Shown in pieces: positions 1-12,017 of a stretch of DNA of 64,000 nucleotides. Source of the DNA: Anoplolepis gracilipes (taxonomy: Eukaryota; Arthropoda; Insecta; Hymenoptera; Formicidae); assembly GCF_047496725.1 (NCBI RefSeq), contig NC_132983.1:5867501-5931500 (forward strand), read 5' to 3'. A program made the position numbers and the translations under genes. Within the stretch, counting starts at the first letter, position 1. Each line of letters begins with the position of its first letter. A model generated the notes under the pieces. That model had not been told where the DNA came from and made no database searches. It worked only from the letters and a program-made list of their open reading frames with translations.

Positions 1-48
1 GATAGACTGGCGACCTGACATAATAAAACGAAGGAAATACTAAGAACC

Positions 49-54
49 TTTATT
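49..54 (-). terminator. Poly(A) signal of TBCB
   Basis: AATAAA on the minus strand about 107 nt after the TBCB stop codon. This is a canonical hexamer at a plausible 3' UTR distance. The 1-160 stretch is otherwise AT-rich and holds no gene. Confidence 0.55.
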
Positions 55-160
55 TATCAACTCTAATTTAAAGTCTATTTTAGATAAAAATTTTATGTAT
101 TTTAAGTATTCAAAAATTGTAAAAAGATATAGCCAGTGAAATAATGCTGGATATTATATT

Positions 161-1345
161 TTAAAGTTCTTCGTTCAAATCGAAATCTTCCTCAGGAAAA
201 TCTCCGGCCTTCACGTGCATTGGCTTCACAAATCCACCATACTTTGCTGGACATTCGAAATATCTTTTACCACCGACACTGTCGAAAATATATAAAAAAA
301 ACAGTGTAATCAGAAAGATATTTTGATATTACAATACAGAATGTGAAATTATGCCTTTACCTTCCATCGTTCTTGCCAAGAGGTTCATCGTATTTCACAC
401 CAATCCACCAGCCTTCTTTAAATTCAGTTTTACCTAATAGAATAATATGACATTTAAACAAATGAAAATATATTTTCTGTGAGATAAAAGCACTTACAAA
501 GCGTGCTAAGGTTCTACTAACCAATGTATAAGATAGTAGCTCTCCGTCTTGGTTGATTCGGGACAGATACTTCACAGCGATCTCCAACTTTACATAAACT
601 GGCTAAACGTTCTTCCGCTTCCTCTTCCCGTTTCTTTTCCTCTAATTTCTTTTTCATTTCTTCCTCATTATATTTCCCCAGCTTATTCTTCTCCAGAAAC
701 GCCTTAACGGTATCTGTTAAAAAAAAATACCCAAGTATAAATAGAAAAAATCATCATTTATCACAATTTAATATATAAAATAAATGCAATATTCTACCTG
801 TTTTCTTAGCATACTCCTCTTCGGATATCTCAAACTTCTTCACATGATTTAAATCTTCTGTAGTGCTTGAGAAATTATCAATAACCTGCGATATAATTAT
901 TCATAATTTTCTTTTGCTTCAAAATATTGTTTTGAAAGCATCATCTTTTTTGATAAAGTACAAGTATCTATCTCTTGTTGCAATGTAAAATATCTGCACA
1001 AGCTTACGTGAATTCTCATGCCATCATCGATTGGATAAGATCCCAAAAGACGCTGTCCTTCCTCCAATTTGCAAACAAACTTGTCATTTTTATCATAGAC
1101 TTCGATCGTCATCGTAGATGGACTGCCGCCCGTAAGAAGCTCCAGCTTACCCTGTAATTTTGTAACTTACACATTTCTCTACGCACATACATGAGTGTGA
1201 AAAATCTAGGAAAGAGAAATCTCACCTTAAATTCATCGACAGTTATACTCTTTTGAAAGCGACGCTGCACGCAACAGAATTCTTGCCCAGAATTTGTGAT
1301 CGATACATTCACAAAATCGGACGTGATCACGCTATACGAACTCAT
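161..1345 (-). CDS. TBCB: Tubulin-folding cofactor B (CAP-Gly protein), six coding exons
   Basis: Cytosolic tubulin chaperone; with cofactor E it captures and dissociates alpha-tubulin on the folding pathway (family knowledge). Exons read on the minus strand: 1226-1345, 1008-1151, 798-885, 522-713, 361-433, 161-278. All have GT-AG borders and phases that add up to 735 nt, or 244 residues, the same length I recall for human TBCB. Residues 1-90 form the ubiquitin-like domain (VYDKNDKFVCKLEEG region). A charged coiled-coil stretch rich in K/E follows at about 125-150. The C-terminal CAP-Gly domain shows EGWWIGVKYDEPLGKNDG and then GGKRYFECPAKYGGFVKP. The tail is acidic (FPEEDFDLNEEL), as is usual for TBCB and for EEY/F-like ends that regulate CAP-Gly binding. 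The ATG at 1343-1345 begins MSSYSVITSDFVNV, the normal family N terminus. Nothing is broken. Confidence 0.97.
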
Positions 1346-2640
1346 TTTATTTTCTTTGATACGTATTAAATATACAATTACTTGATCATAGGTTAGAATA
1401 TCAATTTCAAGCGTTTACGAATTCCATTCGACGATTGCACATACAATTATAACGAATAATAAATACGATACGATTTTATAAAATAAATTCACCCTCGTTT
1501 ATGTATTTCAACATTAATTACAGGATATATAGATCGATAAACTCCGATGCTTTGACAGATATTCAAAATTCTCCAAGTGTCATGTGGCTTTTATGTGGAA
1601 TGTGTGTAACGCGCGCGCATCAGCTGATTTGTAGTATATATATGATATATTAAAAAAAAAAATTAAAAAATTCCAAAGAATATAAATAAAAAAATATATC
1701 TTTTTCATATACAGCTTTAAAGTTACTCCCAACATTTTCTTACATCATTAAAATGGTAATGTTGTTGGTATATGATTAAAATGAAAAACTTGTGCTTCCT
1801 TCTTATAGAGAGAAAAAAAAAAAAAAAAAAAAAAGATGAAGGAATATTTTTATTACAAATATTTGACGACAGAAAAAATATAGTAAATAAATATCTTATA
1901 TATTTGAAATTATAATGTAATATAACATAATATCTTGAATGTATAAATCTTCATTTAAAATAATTTCTTTCAGAACAATGAATTAATGCTAGTTATTGTT
2001 GTATTAATATATGATTTTATTCTAAACAATTTCACGTATAAATTAATTCAGAAGTAGCTAAAAAATATACATAAGTCAAACAGAAAGTGGCGTAATTATA
2101 CTGTCATAGACAGAAATAGATTGCAAAATATTGTTTTGATTAATTTCAGAATCACGAGGGTTCGTGTAATTCTTGTTTCAATTCAAAATTCATAAAAAAT
2201 AATGTTACAAATTTTCTCGTCCATAACAATATATTTGCCAAAGACAATAAGACTTATGGATTACCATCTTGTCTGTACAGCGGAAAAATTTCATCAGATC
2301 TATGTATAGATGTATAGTACATGTATATCTATGTTTATGTAAATTTACAGTTTATTTGAAAACTAGAGAATTAATAATTATACAATGTAAACGCATCTCT
2401 CTTTCTCTCTCATATTTCAATCTAAAAGGATATTTAAAAAAAATGGTTTTTACATTTGTTTTCTTTAATCTGACAGAAGCATTTTTGAATACAGAAAGTC
2501 AATTAAGTAACTTCCAACACTTTTTCTTGTTCTTCTTTCATGATTAATATAATAACGCATTACTGGTTATTCCTGGATAAATTTCTATAGTATCACTTAG
2601 GTGTTTTACCACGCACGCGCACTAATATTAGTCCGTTCCT
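1346..2640. other. Spacer between SENP 3' end and TBCB 5' end
   Basis: AT-rich intergenic DNA between two minus-strand genes. The first 300 bp next to TBCB, which include a CGCGCGCATCAGCTGATT stretch near 1611-1628, are the likely TBCB promoter. A poly(A) run lies near 1808-1834. The part nearest 2640 is the probable SENP 3' UTR; TTTATT near 2350, an AATAAA on the minus strand, is a possible distal poly(A) signal. No conserved reading frame was seen. Confidence 0.5.
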
Positions 2641-4416
2641 TTATAAAAGTTTACCTTTCAGTATCTCATAAACCATTTTGTTTCTAAAATACGGCATATC
2701 ATCCTGTGTAAAAGTTATCTTCTTGTTCCCGCAGACGTACTCGGCGAACATGCAGGAGAACATTCCACAATCGCTGCCATTCATCTGTTGTGGAATATTC
2801 TTGGCAGACCGCAATGTCCAGTCGCTCATATCGTACGACACTTTTTTCTTGTCCAAACTTTCATCCTGTAGATACTGCTTTAGTGCCGCCAGGCACTTTG
2901 GATTACTGCCGCCCATACTGTCGTAATAGACAATCGATTTCTCCCGGAAATCTATTATCGACATACACCAATGAATATCGAGATGTACGGGTACAACTAC
3001 AAGATCCTTCGCGAATATATCCACCTTCCTTGTCCATCGTCTCAGAGACGTTTGACCGCCCGAGAGCAATTTCGGATAGAAGAACGTATTCATAGCGTGT
3101 ACCTTCGGGTATTTATTGGAGGACGTGCCTCTGGCGATCAACAGATTCATATAGAAGTTTATTACTTCGTCGTTTAGCCAATTTAAACCGGCCAGCGTGT
3201 GGATGTCTTTCCTTGTGATCCTCAGGCCGAAGCCTTCCGCAAGAACCTCGTCTTGTGGACAAGGTACGAGAGCACTTTTCACTTCTCGTAGCATTTCCTC
3301 AGTTAGTGCCGGTAACGCCGGTTCTTCCGGTTCCTCTCTATCATCCAGAACAGCCAAACATAGTTTCATAGAGCGTGCCAGCTGTTCTTCTAGAGCCACT
3401 TCCCGGGTATATCTGTTGTGCTTCGACAGGACACACGCCACTTTTCTCAGTTCCTCGGCCGCTCTGTGCCGCTGCTCGATTCGTTCATTGTATTTCTTGG
3501 CAACTTGTGGGATAAAGTCTTGCCTCATAACCGCCTTCGCGGCCAGCTCGTCGCGCAACGAGTTGGTTGCGACGACTTTAACAGGCGACTTTGGCTGGAG
3601 CTTAGGTTTCGCTGTACTACTGACATTCGGCTTATCGATTGTAAGCATCTTGAAAGGTTGTTGTAAGGAGTGTAAATACGACGCGGTATCTTTCTTGCTA
3701 TAATCTAAAGTAGGAACTTTTCCTTTGTCTAGTCTAATACAGCTCGACAAGTTGCCTCTGTTAGAGTATGCTGTCGTACAGTGATGTACGGGTGCGGGAG
3801 TACTGGTGGTGACAGGTCGAATCTTGTCATTGGGTGCTGCAACCTCAGAGTGCTTTTCCAAATCGATTACTTCTAAGGGCTTGTGCATATAGGAGTGTTC
3901 CGGGCATTTATGCTTCAGTACGTGTATTCCATTTGGAAGGAAATTTTGTAGCAATTCTTCATATTGATGTCTCTCTTTCAATTGATTGGTTTTGCATAAC
4001 GTAGGACAGTCATGATGATGTAACTTGCGATGAATAAAATGACCCATGTCAGATTTATAAGTGCTCGGTTGATGCAATATAAATGATGAACACGTGGATT
4101 TATAAGCGGAAGATGCAACTGTCGCATGACATTGATGAGGCTGCGGTTGTTTCTTGTGAGTGCCATTCAACTTGGCGCATGGTCTTGTCGGCGAACATTT
4201 CTGTTCTTTCAGAAATACAACATCATCATCATCATCATCGCTGTCATCGATATCGAAATAATCCTCCATTAAATGTACTGTATTGCAACTAGTTTTAAAT
4301 CTCTTTGGCTTTTGAAATTCTTCTTCAAAGTTATAGTCCGTAGAAATTTTTCGTTTCTTAGAATGCTCATCTGCCCATCCAAATATCTTCTTTAAGAAAT
4401 CAAATATCATTGTCAT
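2641..4416 (-). CDS. SENP1: Sentrin/SUMO-specific protease, Ulp1/SENP1-2 type (C48), single coding exon
   Basis: Cysteine protease that matures SUMO precursors and removes SUMO from targets, mainly at the nucleus and nuclear pore. The 591-residue protein starts at the ATG at 4414-4416; upstream in-frame codons include only a TTG start. The catalytic domain fills the last ~220 residues: His482 (DIHWCMSIIDF), Asp499 (VYYDSMGG), the oxyanion Gln543/544 and nucleophile Cys550 (PQQMNGSDCGMFSCMFAEYV). H-D and D-C spacing fits SENP1. The N-terminal half is divergent. It has basic patches (SKKRKIS, KPKRFK) that look like nuclear signals. An acidic run is followed by VVFL (66-69), and there is a VIDL (183-186); both resemble SUMO-interacting motifs. 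The gene is intronless over the coding region, while 5' UTR introns are possible. Assignment to SENP1 rather than SENP2 is by overall similarity only; insects usually have one Ulp1 of this class. Confidence 0.95.
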   Translation of the reverse strand: MTMIFDFLKKIFGWADEHSKKRKISTDYNFEEEFQKPKRFKTSCNTVHLMEDYFDIDDSDDDDDDVVFLKEQKCSPTRPCAKLNGTHKKQPQPHQCHATVASSAYKSTCSSFILHQPSTYKSDMGHFIHRKLHHHDCPTLCKTNQLKERHQYEELLQNFLPNGIHVLKHKCPEHSYMHKPLEVIDLEKHSEVAAPNDKIRPVTTSTPAPVHHCTTAYSNRGNLSSCIRLDKGKVPTLDYSKKDTASYLHSLQQPFKMLTIDKPNVSSTAKPKLQPKSPVKVVATNSLRDELAAKAVMRQDFIPQVAKKYNERIEQRHRAAEELRKVACVLSKHNRYTREVALEEQLARSMKLCLAVLDDREEPEEPALPALTEEMLREVKSALVPCPQDEVLAEGFGLRITRKDIHTLAGLNWLNDEVINFYMNLLIARGTSSNKYPKVHAMNTFFYPKLLSGGQTSLRRWTRKVDIFAKDLVVVPVHLDIHWCMSIIDFREKSIVYYDSMGGSNPKCLAALKQYLQDESLDKKKVSYDMSDWTLRSAKNIPQQMNGSDCGMFSCMFAEYVCGNKKITFTQDDMPYFRNKMVYEILKGKLL

Positions 4417-5993
4417 TGTCGAGAAAGATGTATATCCCAATGATATTATTGTCCATCCAACATATTCACTTTCGCCTTCTATTCCAGCTCAACCTAAAAT
4501 AAAATATGCAAATTTTATATATTCCAACATCCGTTCCATAAATCATGTTTCTATTCGATTAAAAAAATTTTTATTTATCCCAAGCTAAAGATCAAAAAGT
4601 CACATTTAACGATGAGAAATATCTTGCGTATTCTCAAATAAGAACACTTACATCATATGTGGAATTGGGCAAAAATATGCTGATCCCTATCGTGTATTTC
4701 GTTTACCTTCTGTCAAAATCGTTGCGCTTGCGAGTACAGGTACGAGTGTTCGAGCTAAAAGAACGATCGTTATATCATTATTGCGCGTAATTATCCGACG
4801 AAATAAGCAAATCTCTCTACAAGATATATAGGGTTACACGCGATATGCGCGGCATCCATTCCCCCCCCCCGCCCCCGATACTCACTCGACGTTGCGTTTA
4901 ATTCCACGCGTTTTAATCCGTCGTGCGAAAAGAGTAACGAGCGTGGCAGCCGGTGTTCCTTTCCCTTCGGTCTTTTAAACGATTACGATTCGTTGTCCAC
5001 AGCACATATATTTAATTTTACAAATGTGACAAATGCCTCGAACATAACCAGCGGCGACAAACCCCTATCGCGTTTGACACCGTGCATTAAGGCCGATACA
5101 CGTGCGAGAGACGTCACTCGCGGCGGTAAGATCGTAAGCAAACCGGCCAATCACAGCTCAGCGCTCTTCTTACGTCGTGAAAATCCTTGGCTCTGATTGG
5201 TCGATTTATTTACGGGCTTACGGTTACCAGTGAACCCTTTTCACGCGTTACAGCCTTTAGGTGCAGCGTGTTGGTATTTCTCCCGCGTCTTTTCCCATGA
5301 ATGACACGAACGTCGGTGATAAAGTATAATGTGCAATTAAATTTTATACTTGAGATATACACTTGGGGGGAAAATGTTGTAAAATCTAGAAATCACTTTA
5401 TACAAAACTCAATTGTCAAAAATATTTTATAAATATGTAGGGAAAGAGAAAGAGAGAGAATCCCTCTAATTTCAAATTCAATGTCGAAATCATGTGTTGA
5501 GAATAGAGAAGTTTAATTTAAAGGGATTCGCGTGTGTTTACCTGGTTTTTTTCTATCTTTGTCTTCGCCTATGTGTTTACATCAAGATATAAACCAAAGT
5601 TCGAGAAAATTTGTAAGATTTATATTTAATATACTAGTGTTTTTATAAGAATAATACAATTACATGTAAAATATACTATAGTTATTTTTTTGGATATCTA
5701 AAAATCTTAACTTTTGCCACTGTATATAAACTTTAACTAAATTTCTAATTAAATGAAACAGCAGAATCTATTAAAATATTAGAATTTATTATATTAAAAA
5801 TGTTTTTTTTTTCCTTTTATTATAAATGAATGTCTGTAACAATGTCTGTAATAATAGTCAACTGTTAATTAATTGCTTCATATTAATATCAATGACATTT
5901 TGCAGCTAATACTAGAGTTTCATACTCGAGTATAAAAACATAATAAGAGAAATATATATCACTGATTAGAAGGAACAAGATCTGTATAAGCTC
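4417..5993. promoter_or_regulatory. Divergent SENP1 / taspase-1 intergenic promoter region
   Basis: Head-to-head spacer between a minus-strand and a plus-strand gene. The centre (about 4720-5290) is markedly richer in CpG than its flanks. It holds CCAAT at 5147-5151 and an inverted ATTGG at 5196-5200, about 45 bp apart, a classic NF-Y-type pair. A CRE-like ACGTCA lies at 5111-5116, and an 11-C run with a G interruption at about 4861-4876. From 5330 to 5990 the DNA is AT-rich. No confident coding exon was seen in the spacer. Transcription start sites are inferred, not seen. Confidence 0.55.
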
Positions 5994-8240
5994 ATGAGTA
6001 ACGTTAAGCAAGGATTTATTGGTGTACACGTGGGTATGTAAATGATTCAAATATAACTTATAATTATTTCCTGCATTATTATACTAACAATGTTGTTATT
6101 CTTTTTTGTCAGGTGCTGGACAGCACTCTGCATCTCTCAAAGAAAAATATCAAAAGTTGTGTCACGAAGCATGCAAAGTGGTAAGATGATATCTTTTCAA
6201 TAGTAGATTCTCTGATCAATCAGAGATGATTTTTTTCTTAGCGAAAATATTTAGATATTTTGCAAACTATATTTTGTTAACAAATTAAAACTATATTCTT
6301 TTCAGTTAATTTCAATTTGCTTTAATAGAATTTTAATTTGAGATTTAATAACAAAGATACATGATGGAAAAAATTAGAAACTTGCATAAAATGATTTTTG
6401 CTAATAAAAAATCTACTTCAAATTTTGACAAAATAATCTGCTATTGAAAGAATATTCAGAGGTCTTGGAATAATACTCTACATATAACTTTTAAATCACT
6501 TACAAATGGTTTTTCTTCTAATTTTGTGGTTCTCAAGGGATGTCAAAGTTTGACATCCAATGGCAATGCGTTAGATGCAGTGGTAGAAACAGTGATGGTA
6601 TTGGAAGATTCTCCTATAACAAATGCTGGATTTGGATCGAATCTCACCTTGAATGGAACAGTAGAATGCGACGCGAGCGTGATGGATGGCACTAGTTTGC
6701 ATTATGGTGCAATCGGTGCAGTTAGTGGAATAAAGAATCCAGTTTTTCTAGCAAAGCGTTTGTGTGAGCAACAATCTATTAAATTTGCATACGGCCGAAT
6801 CCCACCTAGGTACACAGTCAATGTCATTTTATCTTTAAAATATTAATAATTATATTATGATTATATATACATATATATACATCTCTTGTACTAGCTTTTT
6901 GGTTGGAAATGGTGCACATATTTGGGCACACGAGATGGGCATACAGACATTACCACCAGAACAATTAATATCAAGTATGCATAATTAGTATAAGAAATCT
7001 TTATTATATTGTAGTAAATTTATTTTTTTTTTAATTTCTCTGTTTAAGTTCTATTATTTACCATCTCTTATTTATATATGATATACTTATTTCTAATGAG
7101 TACAATTAATCAAACATTTTTAATATTGCATTCCAGTGAGAGCTCAGAAAATATACAAACACTATAAAAGAAAAGTGGAAGATTGTAGTGTAGAGGCTCA
7201 AAAGGTATAAAGTTATTCAATGTGATTTAAATAAAATCATCATTATTTTTATTATTAGAGATTATTATGTTGCAGTGTGCTAAAAAAAGGATGGATACAG
7301 TAGGTGCAATATGTGTTGATGACGATGGGAATATTGCTGCAGCTTGTTCAAGTGGAGGTATAATTTTGAAATATCCTGGAAGAGTCGGACAGGTATGATT
7401 AATTCATAATAGTTCTTGTGTAATACAAGTTAGAAGAAATTGTCCGTGAAACACAGATACAACTATTATATCAATATCTATAAAGTTTTTTAAAATTTTG
7501 ATATAATTTTTGTATGTAAATTTTTACATCTATTTTATTTCTTAAGTATTTCCTTTCTAGGCTGGAGTGTGGGGTTGCGGCGCTTGGGCTTGCAAGGATA
7601 CTTCTTATTCGATAGGCGCTAGCACGTCAGGTTGCGGAGAACATCTTGTACGCACCTCGTTAGCGCGTACAGTTGCAGAAGCCATTTCCAATACCTCTTG
7701 TCCGACTACGAGTCTGCATCGAGCGATGAACGTAGATTTTATCGGTGCATCGAAGGTTTAACATAAACAATCGCGCGATGATTAACCAAAGCAATGACAA
7801 TCTTTCCTCGTTTTTCCTTTAGATTCGAAATTTCTCTATGGGCTCGAACAGAAACTCGGCGGTGTCATCGCTATACGTTATTCGCCACAAGAAAGATTAG
7901 GCGATTTTCTTTGGAGTCACTCTACAAATTCCATGATAATAGGTTACATGAATACATGTCAAGGTGCAGCAATGGTAGATATTTCAGGTTTTTCTAATAA
8001 TTTTGCATCTTTTTTTATGATATATATTTAGATATATATGTGGAATATCCACATTCCTGTAAAAATATTGATTCTTTTTTTTATATTATATAATATCAAA
8101 TTAAATTATTTGCATATATTAAAAAGCACATTTTTTTTTTATAGAGCTACATGTCGGTCTTACCATCGCACGAAGTAGGTAAGAAAGCTCTCGTCGAAGG
8201 TGTATGTTTCAAGCTAAAATCTGAAGCAGAGTCTAAGTAA
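5994..8240 (+). CDS. Tasp1: Taspase-1 (threonine aspartase), nine exons
   Basis: Threonine endopeptidase that autocleaves into alpha and beta subunits and then cuts MLL/trithorax and TFIIA-alpha/beta after aspartate (family knowledge). Exons: 5994-6033, 6113-6180, 6538-6809, 6895-6974, 7137-7204, 7276-7392, 7561-7744, 7823-7974, 8145-8240. Phases add up to 358 residues. Recognisable blocks are VHVGAGQHS, LEDSPITNAGFGSNL, ECDASVMDG, GAVSGIKNP and the self-cleavage site MDTVGAICVDDDG with catalytic Thr184 (codon 7297-7299). After it come SSGGIILKYPGRVGQA, STSGCGEHLVRT, and LGGVIAI with FLWSHSTNSMIIGYM. The loop before the cleavage site is shorter than in human (Thr234 there), which makes the alpha subunit compact. 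The exon 7 donor (GTGCAT at 7745) is weak. It was chosen because it alone keeps frame and homology (FIDSKFLYG); a read-through would stop at once. Confidence 0.95.
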
Positions 8241-8462
8241 GATTATATACATTACCTGTGATGTAATAAGATTTTGTAAAAATTTCTTAGCCTAAAATAC
8301 TTTATATACGAAATTTTTATACGGATTCACACTAATTTGTTTTATGGAGTTCACACATAATAGTACTGCCACGTTGAATCGTTTTACATAATCAATTTTG
8401 CAAGATACATACATATTGTATTTTCCGAAATTTTTAACTTGTTAACTTGTGCATACAAATAC

Positions 8463-8468
8463 AATAAA
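8463..8468 (+). terminator. Poly(A) signal of taspase-1
   Basis: AATAAA 223 nt after the taspase stop codon, in an AT-rich 3' UTR. It faces the sotv poly(A) signal 30 bp further on. Confidence 0.6.
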
Positions 8469-8497
8469 TAAATCCTGATAACAATTTGAAAGTAATT

Positions 8498-8503
8498 TTT
8501 ATT
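8498..8503 (-). terminator. Poly(A) signal of sotv/EXT2
   Basis: Minus-strand AATAAA (TTTATT on plus) about 325 nt after the sotv stop codon. With the taspase signal at 8463-8468 it would place the two cleavage sites on top of each other, a tail-to-tail overlap. Confidence 0.55.
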
Positions 8504-8827
8504 TACATTATAAATTATTCTCCATCCACCGCAAACAATTTAATATATAATTATAAAATTATTGTAAATATTTAATATATAATATATATAAAATTGTATA
8601 TACATATATACATAAGGTATTCAATTTTATAATTAGTTCAGATGGAAGTAATATTAAGATTACTTTCACTTTTCTTAAAAGAATAATTATATAGATATAT
8701 AAAGATTAAATCTTTAATCTGTCAATTATATATTAGTGATACTCTGCTAACTTTAATCGATAAATTTATATATTTTTCATAAACTTGATTTGTAATTAAT
8801 TTAATAAATATATCTGATATATCACAA

Positions 8828-11800
8828 TTACAAACTGCCTATATCGTTGAATCGCTTCAGTTTCTCGGGAAATACGTCCTTGAAGAGTACTGGATCTGCA
8901 CGGAACTCGACTGATTCCAACGGCATAGTTCCATAAATAGAGGAGAATTTGTTTATACACTGTGTACGTTCCACCATGTGTGTCAAATCCGCAGATAACA
9001 TTTCGGTGTTGGTACATTCAGGACATCGGAACTTCTTCTTTGGTGTTACCTGTACAAAGTTTATTTTTTGAAAAATGTCATCCTCATAGGACTAGGGCTT
9101 AAGAAATGTTTGCTTACCTTTATTGGAGCTTTTCTAGTAACATTTGCTACTAGAAAATTCATCGCGATGTCTTCGCAATTCATGTGTTCGTCGACCCATT
9201 CTTTTATATCTCCAGGCATGGCTGTTGTATACATGTAATTCCAATACTGAACAAAATCGTAGATAAAGTTTTGTACAACAGTATAACATTTGATAGATTA
9301 ACAAAAATTGTGGAGAAATTATAATTTACTTTGTTAGTTTAATTTTTGTAAATTCCTGGTGGGGATAACAAGGAAAGGATATTTGGTCTTTTTGTTTTAG
9401 CTAGGAGAAATAAAATCCAAAAATTCCTATAACAATATCTTTTTGTAGTCTGTAACATGTTAAGGAAAAACAACAATAGCAAAATTAACAACAAAATAGG
9501 ATAACAAAATTGAATTAATAATTTTTAACCGAAAAAAGAACAACATGCAATGTTTATAATATACAAGCGTTTGTAATATATACCTTATGGTGAAAAGCTG
9601 CTCCTGTTAAAACCATAGAGATGCTATTTGTCCATTCGCTCTCATATTTCCAACAGTTAGTGCTATTATCCCACATATGTATACGAGATGGAAATCCAAC
9701 AATTCTGTCTGGAAATTCCCTCCATACCTAAAAGTAATCAAGATAAATTTCATTGGTACTGAAAAGTAAATTATGGAATCTTTGAAAGAGAGATTATATA
9801 ATATAAATATAAAATGCTTCATATTCGAGTATACTTCATAAGCAAATTCCACTTCATCAGCAGTTAACATAATAATATCATCGTCTATCGACAATACTGC
9901 TTCGGTTTCAATTTCATCGTACGGATAAAATCGATTCGACAATTTATTTTCCTTCGTTTGGATCACTTTTAACGGCTTATTCACTTTCGGCCATCTCGCA
10001 GCTATATAATATTAAGTTATGAAAAGAATAAAATTGATAAAATTAATATGTAAATTTAATTATGTATAAATAGATTAAAAGCATGCAGTCAAGATAAATT
10101 AAAATTTCTTACAAGGCGGTGGATTTTTATGCTGATTATTCCAAATTACCAAAACTTTAGACAAACTCGGTACTTTTACAAGTTTATTAATCAGTAGGAA
10201 CAGCAATTCCAATCTGTCGTATGTTAATATTACGGCAGTGAAGCCGCGTGTTTTAGGAGCAGTTACCGGTAAAAAGAGTGGTGAAGCTTTTCCCTATAAA
10301 TGAAACGATTAATTTGACATGTGAAAAATTTGACAATTTATTTTGTTTCAATAACTCTTCCATTCTATCCACCTTATAAGATGGCACGTTCCAATATGTG
10401 TAATCTCGTGTCAAATGCGGAAATACGCGATCCGTGAGTATTTCTAATGTAGTTTCTGTGATTTTGTCCATACCGCTGAAATAACGATCGTAGAGCCATG
10501 CATTTTGTTCTTGCATTTCCGTGATGCGTTGGTGAGATATCTTTTTTAACAATTGTATTATTAATAAAATGTCGACTTCGCGTACAAAAACAGCAGCTCT
10601 GAAAGTAACGAAAGAAGGGAAACATAAATTAATTCATAAATATAACTGTATATCATTAGACAAACTAGATTTTAATTTATGTTATTGCTTACTTAGTCCA
10701 ATCGATTACATCGTGAAATGGCATCATTAGAGAATCGGCTATAATCACAGGTATACATCCAGCTGCCATTGCATCCAAAAGTGTGCTTTGGGCAAGCCTA
10801 GCGCCGCGGATTATTAGACAAAATGTTGCCGACTGAGAAAGTATAAAAAAAAAAAAAAAAAAAAATGTTCATCATTTATATATCGAGAGAAAAAATTGCG
10901 ATAATTATTATAAATATATTACTTGCAAAATATCAGGATACTTGTACATGCTTTCGCCGACGCAACGTATTGTATTATTCATGGGATTAAAATGTAAACA
11001 TGGACCTAGCACCAGAATGTCCTTTGGATATGTCGTTTTCACTTCCATTAAATCTTGTTCAAAAGCAGTATTAATATTGATTTGTGAAGACATCACTAAC
11101 CATGTTCTGCGATGCAAAATCATTTTTTGTATTACAAATATCAATTGTACTATATACATATGTTGTAAAAATCAATACATATATATAATTACCTTCCATT
11201 ACTGTAATTTGTCTTGAGACTATTTACTAGCGGACTATAGACTGGTAAACTAATGTCAAAACCAGGCCTGTATGTCAACGATGACATTCCAGCACCTGCA
11301 ATCATTGCTCTTCCCACTGGCACATCAATGACAGTGTTGTAGTCTGGTACACTTCCAGATACCATGTTGAAAATTAGATGATTCTCTCCTGTATCGTTCC
11401 AGCTACATATACATGGTAATAAATTATATTAATAAAAAGTGTAATTATTATAACAATTAAAAGTTCTAATGTTTAAGATGAAACACTTACAAAGGTAATG
11501 ATCTTAATGCTTGAGAGACCTCTTGCAATCTTAATCTGTTTTGATTAAGAGTGTCGATAGAAGGGACAAAAATACAAGCTTCATTTGGATTAGGAGTATA
11601 AAATTTACTGTTGATAATAGCATTCAGAATTTGATAAAATTCCCTCGTCATCTGATTTGTTATGGGTCTACCTGCCGAGTCCAAGTATATCTTGGGTGGA
11701 TAGACATATACCAAAAGTTTATTTCCCTGACTCCCGCATTGATATACATTGAAACAAGTGAAATATGTGCAGGAAGAGTTGGTGGCGTTGCTTACAGCCA

Positions 11801-12017
11801 AGTTGGCAGATAACATTTGAGCAGGTAGAGCATTTATGTCATTCAGCGTTATAGGAATATGCTCGGAATGTTTCTGTATACTCCCAAATTTGAAAATATG
11901 ATACACCGAGATCAAAACAACAAACAGTGTAAATACTAACAAACATATCACAAATATATTGTGATAATGATACGAGATTCTGTTGCTTTTATGTGATATA
12001 CGTGTCGAGGGTATCAT
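8828..12017 (-). CDS. sotv: Exostosin-2, heparan sulfate co-polymerase subunit, ten exons
   Basis: Type II Golgi/ER membrane glycosyltransferase that works with EXT1 (ttv) to extend heparan sulfate with alternating GlcA and GlcNAc (family knowledge). Exons in order: 11491-12017, 11193-11402, 10923-11106, 10693-10832, 10373-10598, 10113-10293, 9835-10001, 9584-9727, 9118-9246, 8828-9049. All phases agree; 709 residues against 718 in human EXT2 as I recall it. A transmembrane anchor lies at about 21-43. The exostosin (GT47) domain includes SSCTYFTCFNVYQCG, ACIFVPSIDTLNQN and IIRGARLAQSTLLDAMAAG. The C-terminal GT64 domain includes GFTAVILTYDR and SIDDDIIMLT (DDD at 529-531), then YTTAMPGDIKEWVDEHMNCE, and ends in GSL. 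EXT2 rather than EXT1 or EXTL3 is clear from PLKV..TKENKLSNRFYPYDE. The sequence just 5' of this ATG (ATATACAG) looks like a splice acceptor, so an upstream exon may carry the 5' UTR or a few extra codons. Confidence 0.96.

Noticed and set aside
3197..3703. 168-codon plus-strand frame opposite the SUMO protease
   Set aside because: Antisense shadow of a well-supported conserved gene.
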